A stretch of DNA of 64,000 bases from SZUA-35 sp964351995 (GTDB lineage: Bacteria > Actinomycetota > Acidimicrobiia > Acidimicrobiales > SZUA-35): positions 198,273 to 262,272 of the forward strand of contig CAYGQE010000001.1 of assembly GCA_964351995.1 (NCBI GenBank), in the 5' to 3' direction. Each line of letters starts with the position of its first letter. The stretch's first letter is position 1. This document shows positions 44,708 to 50,763 of the stretch, in pieces. The position numbers were made by a program, and so were the translations under genes. A model generated the notes under the pieces. That model was not told where the DNA came from. It ran no database searches and saw only the letters and a program-made list of their open reading frames with translations.

Positions 44708-45852
44708 TTGGCTGACCAGCGGGCGACTTCGTCGAACCCAGTGTTGGTGAGGAGGGCGTAGGCCGGGGCTTCGCCAGCGGGAATCTCGAAGTCGATCGTG
44801 CCTCGTTGGCACTGGCCAGCGGCGAGTTCGAGCGTGTCATACTGCTGCGCTCCGAGCAGGGCATCGGCCGTGGCGTGACGGTCGCCAACGCCGACCCAGT
44901 ACAGCGGGTTGACGTTGAGCGAGCTATCGCCGGCGCAGACCTCGACGTCGATACGCATCACGGTGGCGCCCGGGGCGATCGTGACGAAATCGCTGGCTGG
45001 TGCGGTGTCGGTCTCGACTGAGTACAGCGTTGCGGTGGCACCGGCGGTGAGGTCGACGGTGGTGCCAGCGGCAACCGCAGCCGGGGGAGCGAACGGCACC
45101 AACGGCTCGACGTCGGTGAGGTTCTCGCCCTCGTTCTGCCAGCGGGCCTGCTCCTGGAACGCAGCGCCGGTGATGAACACCGAACCAACGCTTGCTCCCT
45201 CTGGCACCTGGAAGTCGATCGTGCCGCTCACGCAACCACCGGCCGCGAGCGTGATCGTCGGCCACTGCTGGCCGCCGAGCAACACATCGAGCGAACGGTT
45301 CTCGGTGTCCTGGGCATTCCAGTACAGCGGGTTCACGTTGAGCTCCCGAGAGCCAGCGCACACCTCGATATCGGCCCGGGTGATCGTCATGCCAGCAGGC
45401 ACGGTGACGAACTCGTTCAGCGCCGACACGTCAGCGGTGATGGCGTTCACTCGACCAACGTGGTCGTTGCCCATGTCGCCGATGTCGCGGATCTGGAGCG
45501 TGCCCGTGGCGGGAGCGTCGGCCTGCTCGTCGTCGCTGTCTTCCTCGCTGTTGTTTTGCTCGGTCGTCGCGTCCTCGCCTGGAACCGCATCGTCGGCGGT
45601 GGCGGCCACCGGGTCGGCCTCGTCATCTGGCGTGCCGCTTGCGGATGCAATCGCCACGATTGCAATGATGGCGCCGAGAGCCCACACCCACTTGCGCTTC
45701 CACAGCGGTTTCTTCTGCTTGCCCGTTGGTGCGGGAGGGGCGGGCTGAGCAGCGGGGCGCCGCTCTTCGGTCCATTGGGCGCCGTCGAAGAAGCGCTCGT
45801 TGCCAGGTTCATTGGGTGCCGGGTACCAACCCGCCGGGGTGCTGTCAGTCAT
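44704..45852 (-). CDS. DUF2510 membrane protein with two tandem extracytoplasmic domains
   Basis: The ATG at 45852 gives MTDSTPAGWYPAPNEPG, the DUF2510 start, and is preferred over the longer frame. A cytosolic DUF2510 segment and linker lead to one membrane helix (WVWALGAIIAIVAIASA), an acidic spacer and two ~110-residue repeats. Each repeat contains an EVCAG..LNVNPLYW motif followed by GTIDF and a closing F-x-E-x-ARW. The repeats are beta-rich, DUF4352-like. This is the first gene of an operon whose other members look like cytosolic nucleases, so it may sense something at the surface. It overlaps the NYN gene by ATGA. Confidence 0.75.
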   Translation of the reverse strand: MTDSTPAGWYPAPNEPGNERFFDGAQWTEERRPAAQPAPPAPTGKQKKPLWKRKWVWALGAIIAIVAIASASGTPDDEADPVAATADDAVPGEDATTEQNNSEEDSDDEQADAPATGTLQIRDIGDMGNDHVGRVNAITADVSALNEFVTVPAGMTITRADIEVCAGSRELNVNPLYWNAQDTENRSLDVLLGGQQWPTITLAAGGCVSGTIDFQVPEGASVGSVFITGAAFQEQARWQNEGENLTDVEPLVPFAPPAAVAAGTTVDLTAGATATLYSVETDTAPASDFVTIAPGATVMRIDVEVCAGDSSLNVNPLYWVGVGDRHATADALLGAQQYDTLELAAGQCQRGTIDFEIPAGEAPAYALLTNTGFDEVARWSAK

Positions 45853-46015
45853 GAGATCCGCCTTTGCGTTTGAGTGGAGTCCGCAGCTCGGATCGCCCGA
45901 CCGAGCTGCGGCAAGGAACTCAGTGGGCAGGCGCTGTGACAGCGGCGCCCGCAGCGTCAGGCCAGTCGCTCCCTCCAGTTTGATAACCGAATACGTAAAC
46001 AAAAGTAATTAGACG

Positions 46016-46040
46016 TTGTTGAACGCTATTGGTTGGACCA
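46016..46040 (+). promoter_or_regulatory. Motif shared with 48944-48970, probable promoter
   Basis: TTGTTGAACG...TTGG..TGGACCA upstream of the 121-residue gene matches TTGTCGAACG...TTGAATGTGGACTA upstream of its paralogue at 49010. Both are preceded by an ACGTAAA-rich stretch. The conserved blocks are spaced like a -35/-10 pair, possibly for an alternative sigma factor. Confidence 0.4.
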
Positions 46041-46081
46041 TGATGCTGGCCCAAGCCAAGACGTTCACGGGAGGAAGTCAC

Positions 46082-46447
46082 ATGAATCAGGTGAAACTCG
46101 ACGCAGCCCAGCAAGACAGTCTCGAAAGACTGAAGGAAGCTCAGCAACGTGTGAAGCAATACGAGGTCGACGCTGCCTACGTCCGGGCCTACCGCGACGG
46201 TGTTGCGTTCGAGGCGCTCGAAATCGACAGCGTGCCGCTGTCCCTCCTTGCGAAAGCGGTAGGGCTGGCCGAAGTCGACGTTCAGCAGGCGGCATCGCGG
46301 TACGAGGGGCTCGATTCTGATGGTCGTCTACGCATGCATCAGCAGTTCCTTGAGGCCTACCCCGAGGAAGCCGAGCGGGCCAGGCAAGAAGAAGCGATCA
46401 ACGAAGCCCGAGCCCGACGCAGTCGCTCTCCGCACCGAATCCTTTGA
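46082..46447 (+). CDS. Unknown charged protein, paralogue of the gene at 49010
   Basis: The ATG at 46082 follows a strong GGGAGGAAG site. The protein has 121 residues and is highly charged and mostly helical (LERLKEAQQRVKQYEVDAAYV). Its C-terminus has FLEAYPEEAERARQEEAINEARARR, matching FAAAYPEKAAEQERKQAIRDTRKRA in the gene at 49010. The two also share an upstream motif. No known domain was recognised. The position among toxin-antitoxin genes suggests an accessory role, but nothing more can be said. Confidence 0.6.
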   Translation: MNQVKLDAAQQDSLERLKEAQQRVKQYEVDAAYVRAYRDGVAFEALEIDSVPLSLLAKAVGLAEVDVQQAASRYEGLDSDGRLRMHQQFLEAYPEEAERARQEEAINEARARRSRSPHRIL

Positions 46448-46514
46448 TCAGGCGAGGGAGATCGCCACGATGAAGTCGCAGCCTGGACACAGCGGACTGT
46501 CGTATCATCCGCAC

Positions 46515-46832
46515 ATGGCAACACTGACCGAGGACGTCCAAGGAATCGTTCATCGATCCGATCTCGGGCCTGACGTGGTTGCGTGTGCCTTCCGAGTGCT
46601 CACGACCGATGAAGGCGAGCACATCGTTGACCTCATGCTCGTTGTCCACAAAGAGGAATGGGATGACGAGGCAGTTCAGCTTTGCGTCGTCGCCTCTGAG
46701 AAGCTGGCCGACGCCGCTCGAGGAACCAACCACTCCCTGGGTTTCCTTTATCGCACGTCGGTAGAGCATCAGACCCGAGCCGAGGCTGAAGCCGACCTCT
46801 GGACGCCGGTCGAGGTCGGCGTTGCTTGCTGA
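46515..46832 (+). CDS. Unknown 105-residue protein, partner of the HEPN-like gene
   Basis: The protein starts MATLTEDVQGIVHRSDLGPD, with an alternative ATG at 46470. It has an alternating beta pattern (VVACAFRVLTTDEGEHIVDLMLVV) and a C-terminal helix (QTRAEAEADLW). The HEPN-like gene starts within its last codons (11-base overlap), an arrangement typical of two-gene toxin-antitoxin modules with the antitoxin first. No family recognised; the antitoxin role is inferred from position only. Confidence 0.5.
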   Translation: MATLTEDVQGIVHRSDLGPDVVACAFRVLTTDEGEHIVDLMLVVHKEEWDDEAVQLCVVASEKLADAARGTNHSLGFLYRTSVEHQTRAEAEADLWTPVEVGVAC

Positions 46833-47274
46833 TCGGCTCGTTGAAGCAGCGACGTACACGTCGGTTGCGAACACCGAAGGTCTCTGGCGAGCGACGTGCC
46901 ACGCCGCCTACTACGCCGTGTTTCATGCACTGTGCGATGTCGGTGAGGTTCAGCTGTTCAAGGACCCCGGAGCCGGTCGCCTTGCTCGGCGGGCAGTTAG
47001 CCACGACTCGGTTCTCAAGCGGGCCAACCACTACCGCAGCGCTCGGCCGAATGACCCGTCTTGGAATGACACCCAATGGCGTGTTGGTCGATCGCCGACG
47101 GTCCCGTCGGGAGACCTGGTGCGTGTGGCGGATGCTGTCATCAGCTCAGATTCCTGTAGCTACAATCATGCGATGGATGCAGCTACAAATGAGGTCGGGG
47201 TTCGAGAGCTCAAGAATCAGTTGTCTCGCTATCTCGATCAGGTGAAAAGCGGCGGCGAGGTCACCGTGACGTAA
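46822..47274 (+). CDS. HEPN-like protein whose frame runs into the vapB antitoxin
   Basis: The TTG start overlaps the previous gene. Residues ~1-50 (YTSVANTEGLWRATCHAAYYAVFHAL) resemble the HEPN helix pair of the UPF0332 type, including the AAYYAxFHA core. No stop separates the HEPN part from the vapB-like reading frame: codon 118 is the vapB ATG at 47173, and translation ends at the in-frame TAA 47272-47274. The HEPN gene has therefore lost its own end, or the fusion is real. A HEPN ribonuclease toxin is the likely origin. Confidence 0.5.
   Translation: MLADRLVEAATYTSVANTEGLWRATCHAAYYAVFHALCDVGEVQLFKDPGAGRLARRAVSHDSVLKRANHYRSARPNDPSWNDTQWRVGRSPTVPSGDLVRVADAVISSDSCSYNHAMDAATNEVGVRELKNQLSRYLDQVKSGGEVTVT
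47155..47166 (+). promoter_or_regulatory. vapBC promoter/operator
   Basis: TGTAGCTACA (47155-47164) is a perfect 10-bp palindrome overlapping a -10-like TACAAT (47161-47166). The vapB ATG lies six bases further on, so the transcript would be leaderless. Such palindromes are the usual operators of Phd/VapB antitoxins. The -35 is weak. Confidence 0.5.
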
Positions 47275-47451
47275 CACGGCAAGCCGATCGCTCGGCTCTG
47301 CCCAGTTGCTCCAGAGACCGATCGACGGCAGGAGCTCATCGACGCTGGCGTGATCGTCCCGGCCAAGCGCCCACGAAGGCTTCCCGACAAACAGGTGGCA
47401 CTGACTCCCGGGCCGTCGCTCGCGGAGTTGATCGACCAGCAACGGCGTTGA
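47173..47451 (+). pseudogene. vapB: Phd/YefM-type antitoxin (VapB) with an in-frame nonsense codon
   Basis: The frame reads EVGVRELKNQLSRYLDQVK, then GGEVTVT, the standard Phd/YefM N-terminal DNA-binding part. At codon 34 a TAA (47272-47274) replaces the residue normally found in VTxHGKPIARL. The frame continues correctly after it (HGKPIARLCPV..., PSLAELIDQQRR) to the TGA at 47449-47451, which overlaps the toxin start by four bases. A single G-to-T change (GAA to TAA) would explain it. If real, only the operator-binding half is made and the toxin-neutralising tail is lost. Confidence 0.8.
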
Positions 47452-47879
47452 TCACCTACGTCGACACTTCGGTGCTGGTGAAGCTGCTGGTGTCAGACGA
47501 GGTCGGTGCCGACATGGCCCAACGAGTGTGGATGGCCTCCGATCACGTGGTGTGTGCCGAGATCGGCTGGGTCGAGGCTCGAGCCGCCCTCGCATCTGCT
47601 GCGCGAGCGAAGCGGTTCAGCGCCCGGGCACACACCGCAGCAAAGCGGGAGCTCGCCGAGCTTTGGCAGCAACTCGACGTCGTGCCGGTCAGCTCTTCGC
47701 TTGTGGCCCGGGCCGGTGAGCTCGCCGAGCAAGAAGGGCTCCGTGGTTACGATGCAGTGCACTTGGCCGCCGCAGTCGCCGTAGGTGTCGATGTTGTGGC
47801 CAGCGCAGATCAGCAACTGCTGACGGCCGCTCGCCGCAACCACATCGACACCGCCGACCCGACGGCAAATGGGCCTTGA
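47448..47879 (+). CDS. vapC: VapC-type PIN-domain ribonuclease toxin
   Basis: The TTG start overlaps the antitoxin stop (TTGA). This 143-residue PIN domain keeps the acidic site: Asp in ITYVDTSVLVKL, Glu in CAEIGWVEARAAL, Asp in LRGYDAVHLAAA, Asp in VVASADQQLL. It should be a metal-dependent RNase targeting tRNA or rRNA, as known VapCs do. The toxin looks intact although its antitoxin gene is broken. Loss of translational coupling past the nonsense codon may keep its expression low. Confidence 0.88.
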   Translation: MITYVDTSVLVKLLVSDEVGADMAQRVWMASDHVVCAEIGWVEARAALASAARAKRFSARAHTAAKRELAELWQQLDVVPVSSSLVARAGELAEQEGLRGYDAVHLAAAVAVGVDVVASADQQLLTAARRNHIDTADPTANGP

Positions 47880-47904
47880 GGTAGCAACCGAACAAGAGTG
47901 TGCG

Positions 47905-47939
47905 TCGATCGCCTCGGCGCCTGAGCTGCTACTCGGGAC
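47905..47939. repeat. 35-bp imperfect repeat, copy 1 (copy 2 at 49438-49472)
   Basis: TCGATCGCCTCGGCGC followed by a similar GAG-TGCT-CTC block occurs here, 26 bases after the vapC stop. It recurs at 49438-49472, 36 bases after the stop of the charged-protein gene, with about six mismatches. Both are preceded by GTGTGC. Their origin is unclear. Confidence 0.4.
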
Positions 47940-47948
47940 GTGCGGTCG

Positions 47949-48353
47949 TCAGCCCTCACCTGATGTGAGCGCACCGATCGAAACCTCGACCTCGTCGTCG
48001 CCGTACACCGCAGTAATCCGCAGAGAGCCTCCGGTGGCTTCGATGAACTTCGCAAGCGTGGCGAGATGGACGTTGTCCCGGCGTTCCAGCCTCGAGACCT
48101 CGCCCTGGGTCATGCCCAGCACGTCGGTCAGCTGTGCTTGGGTGAGCCCCCTCGCCTTGCGGAGTGAAGCGAGAGTCTCGACTCGCATGTTGGCCTGCTG
48201 CGATTTCCGCTCGACCAGGTCTGCAACTCGCGGGTTGGCGAGCGCCCGGTTGCGAGCTGCCTCAACACGTGCGGTCGATGTGGCGAAGTCTTCGTCAGAG
48301 AACGCAGAGGGATCGGGGAGATCACTGAACGGGCTGTCGTTTGGTGTGGTCAT
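47949..48353 (-). CDS. higA: HigA-type Xre antitoxin
   Basis: This 134-residue protein has a typical C-terminal HTH_3: LASLRKARGLTQAQLTDVL, MTQGEVSRLERRDN, then LATLAKFIEATGGSLRITA. The N-terminal ~60 residues are helical and probably hold the toxin. Its ATG overlaps the toxin stop (ATGA), giving the toxin-first order typical of HigBA-like modules. It probably represses the shared promoter upstream of 48811. Confidence 0.82.
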   Translation of the reverse strand: MTTPNDSPFSDLPDPSAFSDEDFATSTARVEAARNRALANPRVADLVERKSQQANMRVETLASLRKARGLTQAQLTDVLGMTQGEVSRLERRDNVHLATLAKFIEATGGSLRITAVYGDDEVEVSIGALTSGEG

Positions 48354-48811
48354 CTTCGTGGCCTCACGTGGTGAGTGGGATGGGTCCGTTCCCAGTCGGG
48401 AATCATCGAGTTGTCGATCCGCTGGACGATCTGGGGGTACCAGTCGTTGCCAAGCTTGCTCTTGTCGCCGATCAACATGACGACAGCGAGCGGTTGGCGC
48501 AACGTCTCGTCGTTGAACCAGACGTAGGGGACTCGCAGAATCGGTGGGCCGATTGATGTCGGTGTCGCTGCTGTCGGCGGAGTCCTTCGTAGTGCAAAGG
48601 TCTGGTACCTCGAGGTGACGATGGGGTGGCTGATAGCCGATCTGACGTGGTTCTCACTTTCGACTCCATGTCCGTGAGTCTCGAGAGCGTTGAGCAACGA
48701 TTGAACATCGCTGAACCACTCCAGCGCCTGGTCCGACGTGGCGGCGAGCTCGGCAAGAGATTCGTATTGCTGAGCAAAGGCGGGATGAAACTCGATTCTG
48801 ATCTCAGGCAT
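48350..48811 (-). CDS. higB: HigB/RelE-superfamily toxin
   Basis: The ATG at 48811 gives MPEIRIEFHPAFAQQYESL, preferred over earlier in-frame starts. The C-terminal half has the family pattern (LRVPYVWFND, QPLAVVMLIGDKSKLGNDWYPQIV). At 153 residues it is longer than classical HigB because of an extra helical stretch after residue 30. RelE/HigB toxins cut mRNA on the ribosome. A TATATT-like -10 and an ACATATGT palindrome lie immediately upstream on the minus strand. Confidence 0.72.
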   Translation of the reverse strand: MPEIRIEFHPAFAQQYESLAELAATSDQALEWFSDVQSLLNALETHGHGVESENHVRSAISHPIVTSRYQTFALRRTPPTAATPTSIGPPILRVPYVWFNDETLRQPLAVVMLIGDKSKLGNDWYPQIVQRIDNSMIPDWERTHPTHHVRPRR

Positions 48812-48943
48812 GAGAATATAGCTTTCAGTACATATGTTGTGCAAGTTATTCTTGAATCGAAGAGGCGCTGGGTCGCAGTGCTGAGATCCTCGACGCTTTG
48901 GGCGGCTTCGGGCCAGATCGAATGCTAAGAACGTAAATAACAG

Positions 48944-48970
48944 TTGTCGAACGTAGTTGAATGTGGACTA
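48944..48970 (+). promoter_or_regulatory. Motif shared with 46016-46040, probable promoter
   Basis: This is the second copy of the TTGT-GAACG...TTG...TGGAC-A pattern described at 46016. It lies 40 bases upstream of the start at 49010. Conservation of non-coding sequence in front of two diverged paralogues suggests a common regulator. Confidence 0.4.
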
Positions 48971-49009
48971 GTCTCCAACCTTCGTGATTCGAGACAAAGG
49001 AGCATTCGG

Positions 49010-49402
49010 ATGGTCGAGAAAGCGTTCAACATCGCGCAGGAGGACAGCATCGCCAGAGTGCGAGCCAAGTTCGAGGAGAAACGCCGCACAAGCGTCGACG
49101 CCGAAATCGCCGAGTCCAGATTCGATTCGACCGTGCGTACGTCGATGCTCTTCGACGCCTTGACACCTGAGCAACTCGCCACCCCGACCGGTCCGTCTGT
49201 TGAGGACATCGAGGCTTCGATCCAGCGATATGAGGCCTGGTCCCGCCGCGAAGGTGATGGAGGTTTCAGCGAACGGTTTGCAGCTGCGTACCCCGAGAAG
49301 GCAGCCGAGCAAGAGCGGAAGCAAGCCATTCGCGACACTCGAAAGCGAGCGATGCTCCAAAGAGCGCACAAGGGCGGCGACGGCCCCTCGGCCGATGAGT
49401 AG
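49010..49402 (+). CDS. Unknown charged protein, paralogue of the gene at 46082
   Basis: The ATG at 49010 follows AAAGGAG at good spacing. The protein has 130 residues, mostly helical (DSIARVRAKFEEKRRTSVDAEIAESRF). A middle section, VEDIEASIQRYEAW, parallels VDVQQAASRYEGL in the other copy, and the C-terminus AAAYPEKAAEQERKQAIRD also matches. No known domain was seen. After its stop, ~260 bases to 49662 contain repeat copy 2 and no gene I can support. Confidence 0.6.
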   Translation: MVEKAFNIAQEDSIARVRAKFEEKRRTSVDAEIAESRFDSTVRTSMLFDALTPEQLATPTGPSVEDIEASIQRYEAWSRREGDGGFSERFAAAYPEKAAEQERKQAIRDTRKRAMLQRAHKGGDGPSADE

Positions 49403-49437
49403 CTACGGCGGCCCGAAGCCAAGCGTGTGCCGCATCA

Positions 49438-49472
49438 TCGATCGCCTCGGCGCTCGAGTTGCTGCTCAGGAC
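49438..49472. repeat. 35-bp imperfect repeat, copy 2
   Basis: This is the partner of 47905-47939. The block begins TCGATCGCCTCGGCGC and ends in CTCAGGAC. It lies in the gene-poor gap before the MazF-like gene. Confidence 0.4.
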
Positions 49473-49662
49473 ACGAGCGTCGCGACAGTCGTGCAGCCGT
49501 TCGCTCAGCCTCGTGCTGCCATGGTGCTGATGACGGCGAGGAGGACGCCCATCTGTAAAGACAGCGGGTTGTGTGAGGATGCAGAGTCGTGGGCCGAGTA
49601 CGAATCGACGCCGGAGTGACCCTGGCAGACCGGACCCAACGCTGCGTTTCCGGAGGCAGCTG

Positions 49663-49974
49663 ATGCGCCAGGGTGACCTGTGGCTCTTGAGCGACACCCG
49701 CTCGGGCAGGGCGCGACCGGCGCTGATCGTCACACGCGACCGCTCCATCGCCGTCCTCGATGCCATCACGGTGGCCCCGGTGACAACGACGATTCGACAG
49801 CTCCCAACCTGCATTCCGCTCGGTGCTGAACAGGGACTGAGCCGAGACTGCGTGGCATCGTTCGACAATCTCGACGTCATCCCGAAAGCGATGCTTCTTC
49901 GTCGCCTCGGGCGGCTTGGTCCAGGTGCTGATTCGTTGATTTGTGATGCACTCGAAGCAATGGCCGACTGCTGA
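49663..49974 (+). CDS. MazF/PemK-like toxin without a clear antitoxin
   Basis: The protein starts MRQGDLWLLSDTRSGRARPALIVTRD, the N-terminal signature of MazF/PemK (here with R-x-RPALIV), after a CGGAGG site. It continues with VAPVTTTIR, RDCVASFDNLDVIPKAML and LGRLGPGADSL, all in family order. At 103 residues it is normal length. These toxins cleave mRNA at short sites. No complete antitoxin was found in the ~260 bases upstream; a frame ending SWAEYESTPE at 49619 could be an antitoxin tail. It may be an orphan. Confidence 0.75.
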   Translation: MRQGDLWLLSDTRSGRARPALIVTRDRSIAVLDAITVAPVTTTIRQLPTCIPLGAEQGLSRDCVASFDNLDVIPKAMLLRRLGRLGPGADSLICDALEAMADC

Positions 49975-50093
49975 AGGTCCGGTTCGAGGTAATCGGCACC
50001 TACAACGACGACACCGCAGCCGGCGGCATCAACGCCGTCCTCCTGTCGAAGGCATGAGGCCTCGGTCGACCCCATGGTTCTCGTGAGGAAGGG

Positions 50094-50411
50094 TCAAAGT
50101 CCGAGCGTCCGGCGCAGGCCTTCGTCGACAGCAGCCAGGAGTGGTGACGGAATCTGACCTGCCCGTTCGCCCAGCCACGAGCGATCGATGAGTTCGAGTC
50201 CGAGCGGCACGGCGACCGAGTCCTTCGGAAGACCAGACACGTCGTGCTCGAGCAGGACGTTGCCGGCCAGCCCGGCTCGGTTCAGATTCGAGGTGAGCGG
50301 TACCACGTGGGTCTGCCACACGTCGACGGCCAGAACAGCAGGCGACGACACCACCAGACACGGTCGACGCTTGTCGAGTTCAATCCAGTGGACCGACCCT
50401 CGGGTCACCAC
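50094..50411 (-). CDS. MazF/PemK-like toxin
   Basis: This 105-residue protein has the MazF layout: RGSVHWIELDKRRPCLVVSS, VVPLTSNLNRAG, DSVAVPLGLELIDRSWLGERAG, and a C-terminal helix ending LRRTLGL. Start GTG at 50411 (or the adjacent GTG at 50408) overlaps the antitoxin gene by a few bases. It is an mRNA interferase by family and part of a complete module with the gene upstream. Confidence 0.8.
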   Translation of the reverse strand: MVTRGSVHWIELDKRRPCLVVSSPAVLAVDVWQTHVVPLTSNLNRAGLAGNVLLEHDVSGLPKDSVAVPLGLELIDRSWLGERAGQIPSPLLAAVDEGLRRTLGL

Positions 50412-50629
50412 GGCGCTGACCGTTCCATCCGCTCACCTACCGCCGTCCGGTCTGGCGGCGGCTCGGTGGACGCCAAGGCGGCGTCAGCCAGCAACTGCTC
50501 CTCGAAGCTCATCGAGGTGCGGGCTGCGTGCTGGCGTAGTTGCTCGGTCACCCATCGAGAGAACGGCACCTCGAGGCTCTCGATCACCGGGATCACGTCG
50601 TCGGGAACGCTGATGGTCTTGTTGGGCAC
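50405..50629 (-). CDS. MazE/CopG-like antitoxin, leaderless
   Basis: The GTG at 50629 gives MPNKTISVPDDVIPVIESL, a ribbon-helix-helix-type N-terminus. An ATG at 50644 is in frame but lies upstream of the predicted transcription start. The C-terminal ~40 residues are acidic and disordered-looking (FEEQLLADAALASTEPPP), as expected for the toxin-binding tail. It overlaps the toxin gene. Confidence 0.75.
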   Translation of the reverse strand: MPNKTISVPDDVIPVIESLEVPFSRWVTEQLRQHAARTSMSFEEQLLADAALASTEPPPDRTAVGERMERSAPW

Positions 50630-50663
50630 ATACGTATTATGCATACGTATTCCTGCGAGTCAA
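50630..50663 (-). promoter_or_regulatory. Promoter and paired operator of the MazEF-like module
   Basis: On the minus strand TTGACT (50663-50658) and CATAAT (50641-50636) are 16 bases apart. The GTG start at 50629 lies six bases after the -10. Two copies of the palindrome ATACGTAT (50630-50637 and 50643-50650), centred 13 bp apart, cover the -10 and the start site, an arrangement suited to two antitoxin dimers. Confidence 0.7.
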
Positions 50664-50763
50664 GGTCAGGATACGCGCCGGTTGCAGGGCTCGGCTCCAC
50701 CTGGAAACATCCCGAAACGGCGAGACCGTGACCGTTCGCCGACCCGAGGAGTGGGAGCCCCGC

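Noticed and set aside
46000..50700. Chromosomal integron carrying toxin-antitoxin cassettes
   Set aside because: The density of small modules fits, but no attC-like pairs (RYYYAAC/GTTRRRY) or integrase were found and gene orientation is mixed.
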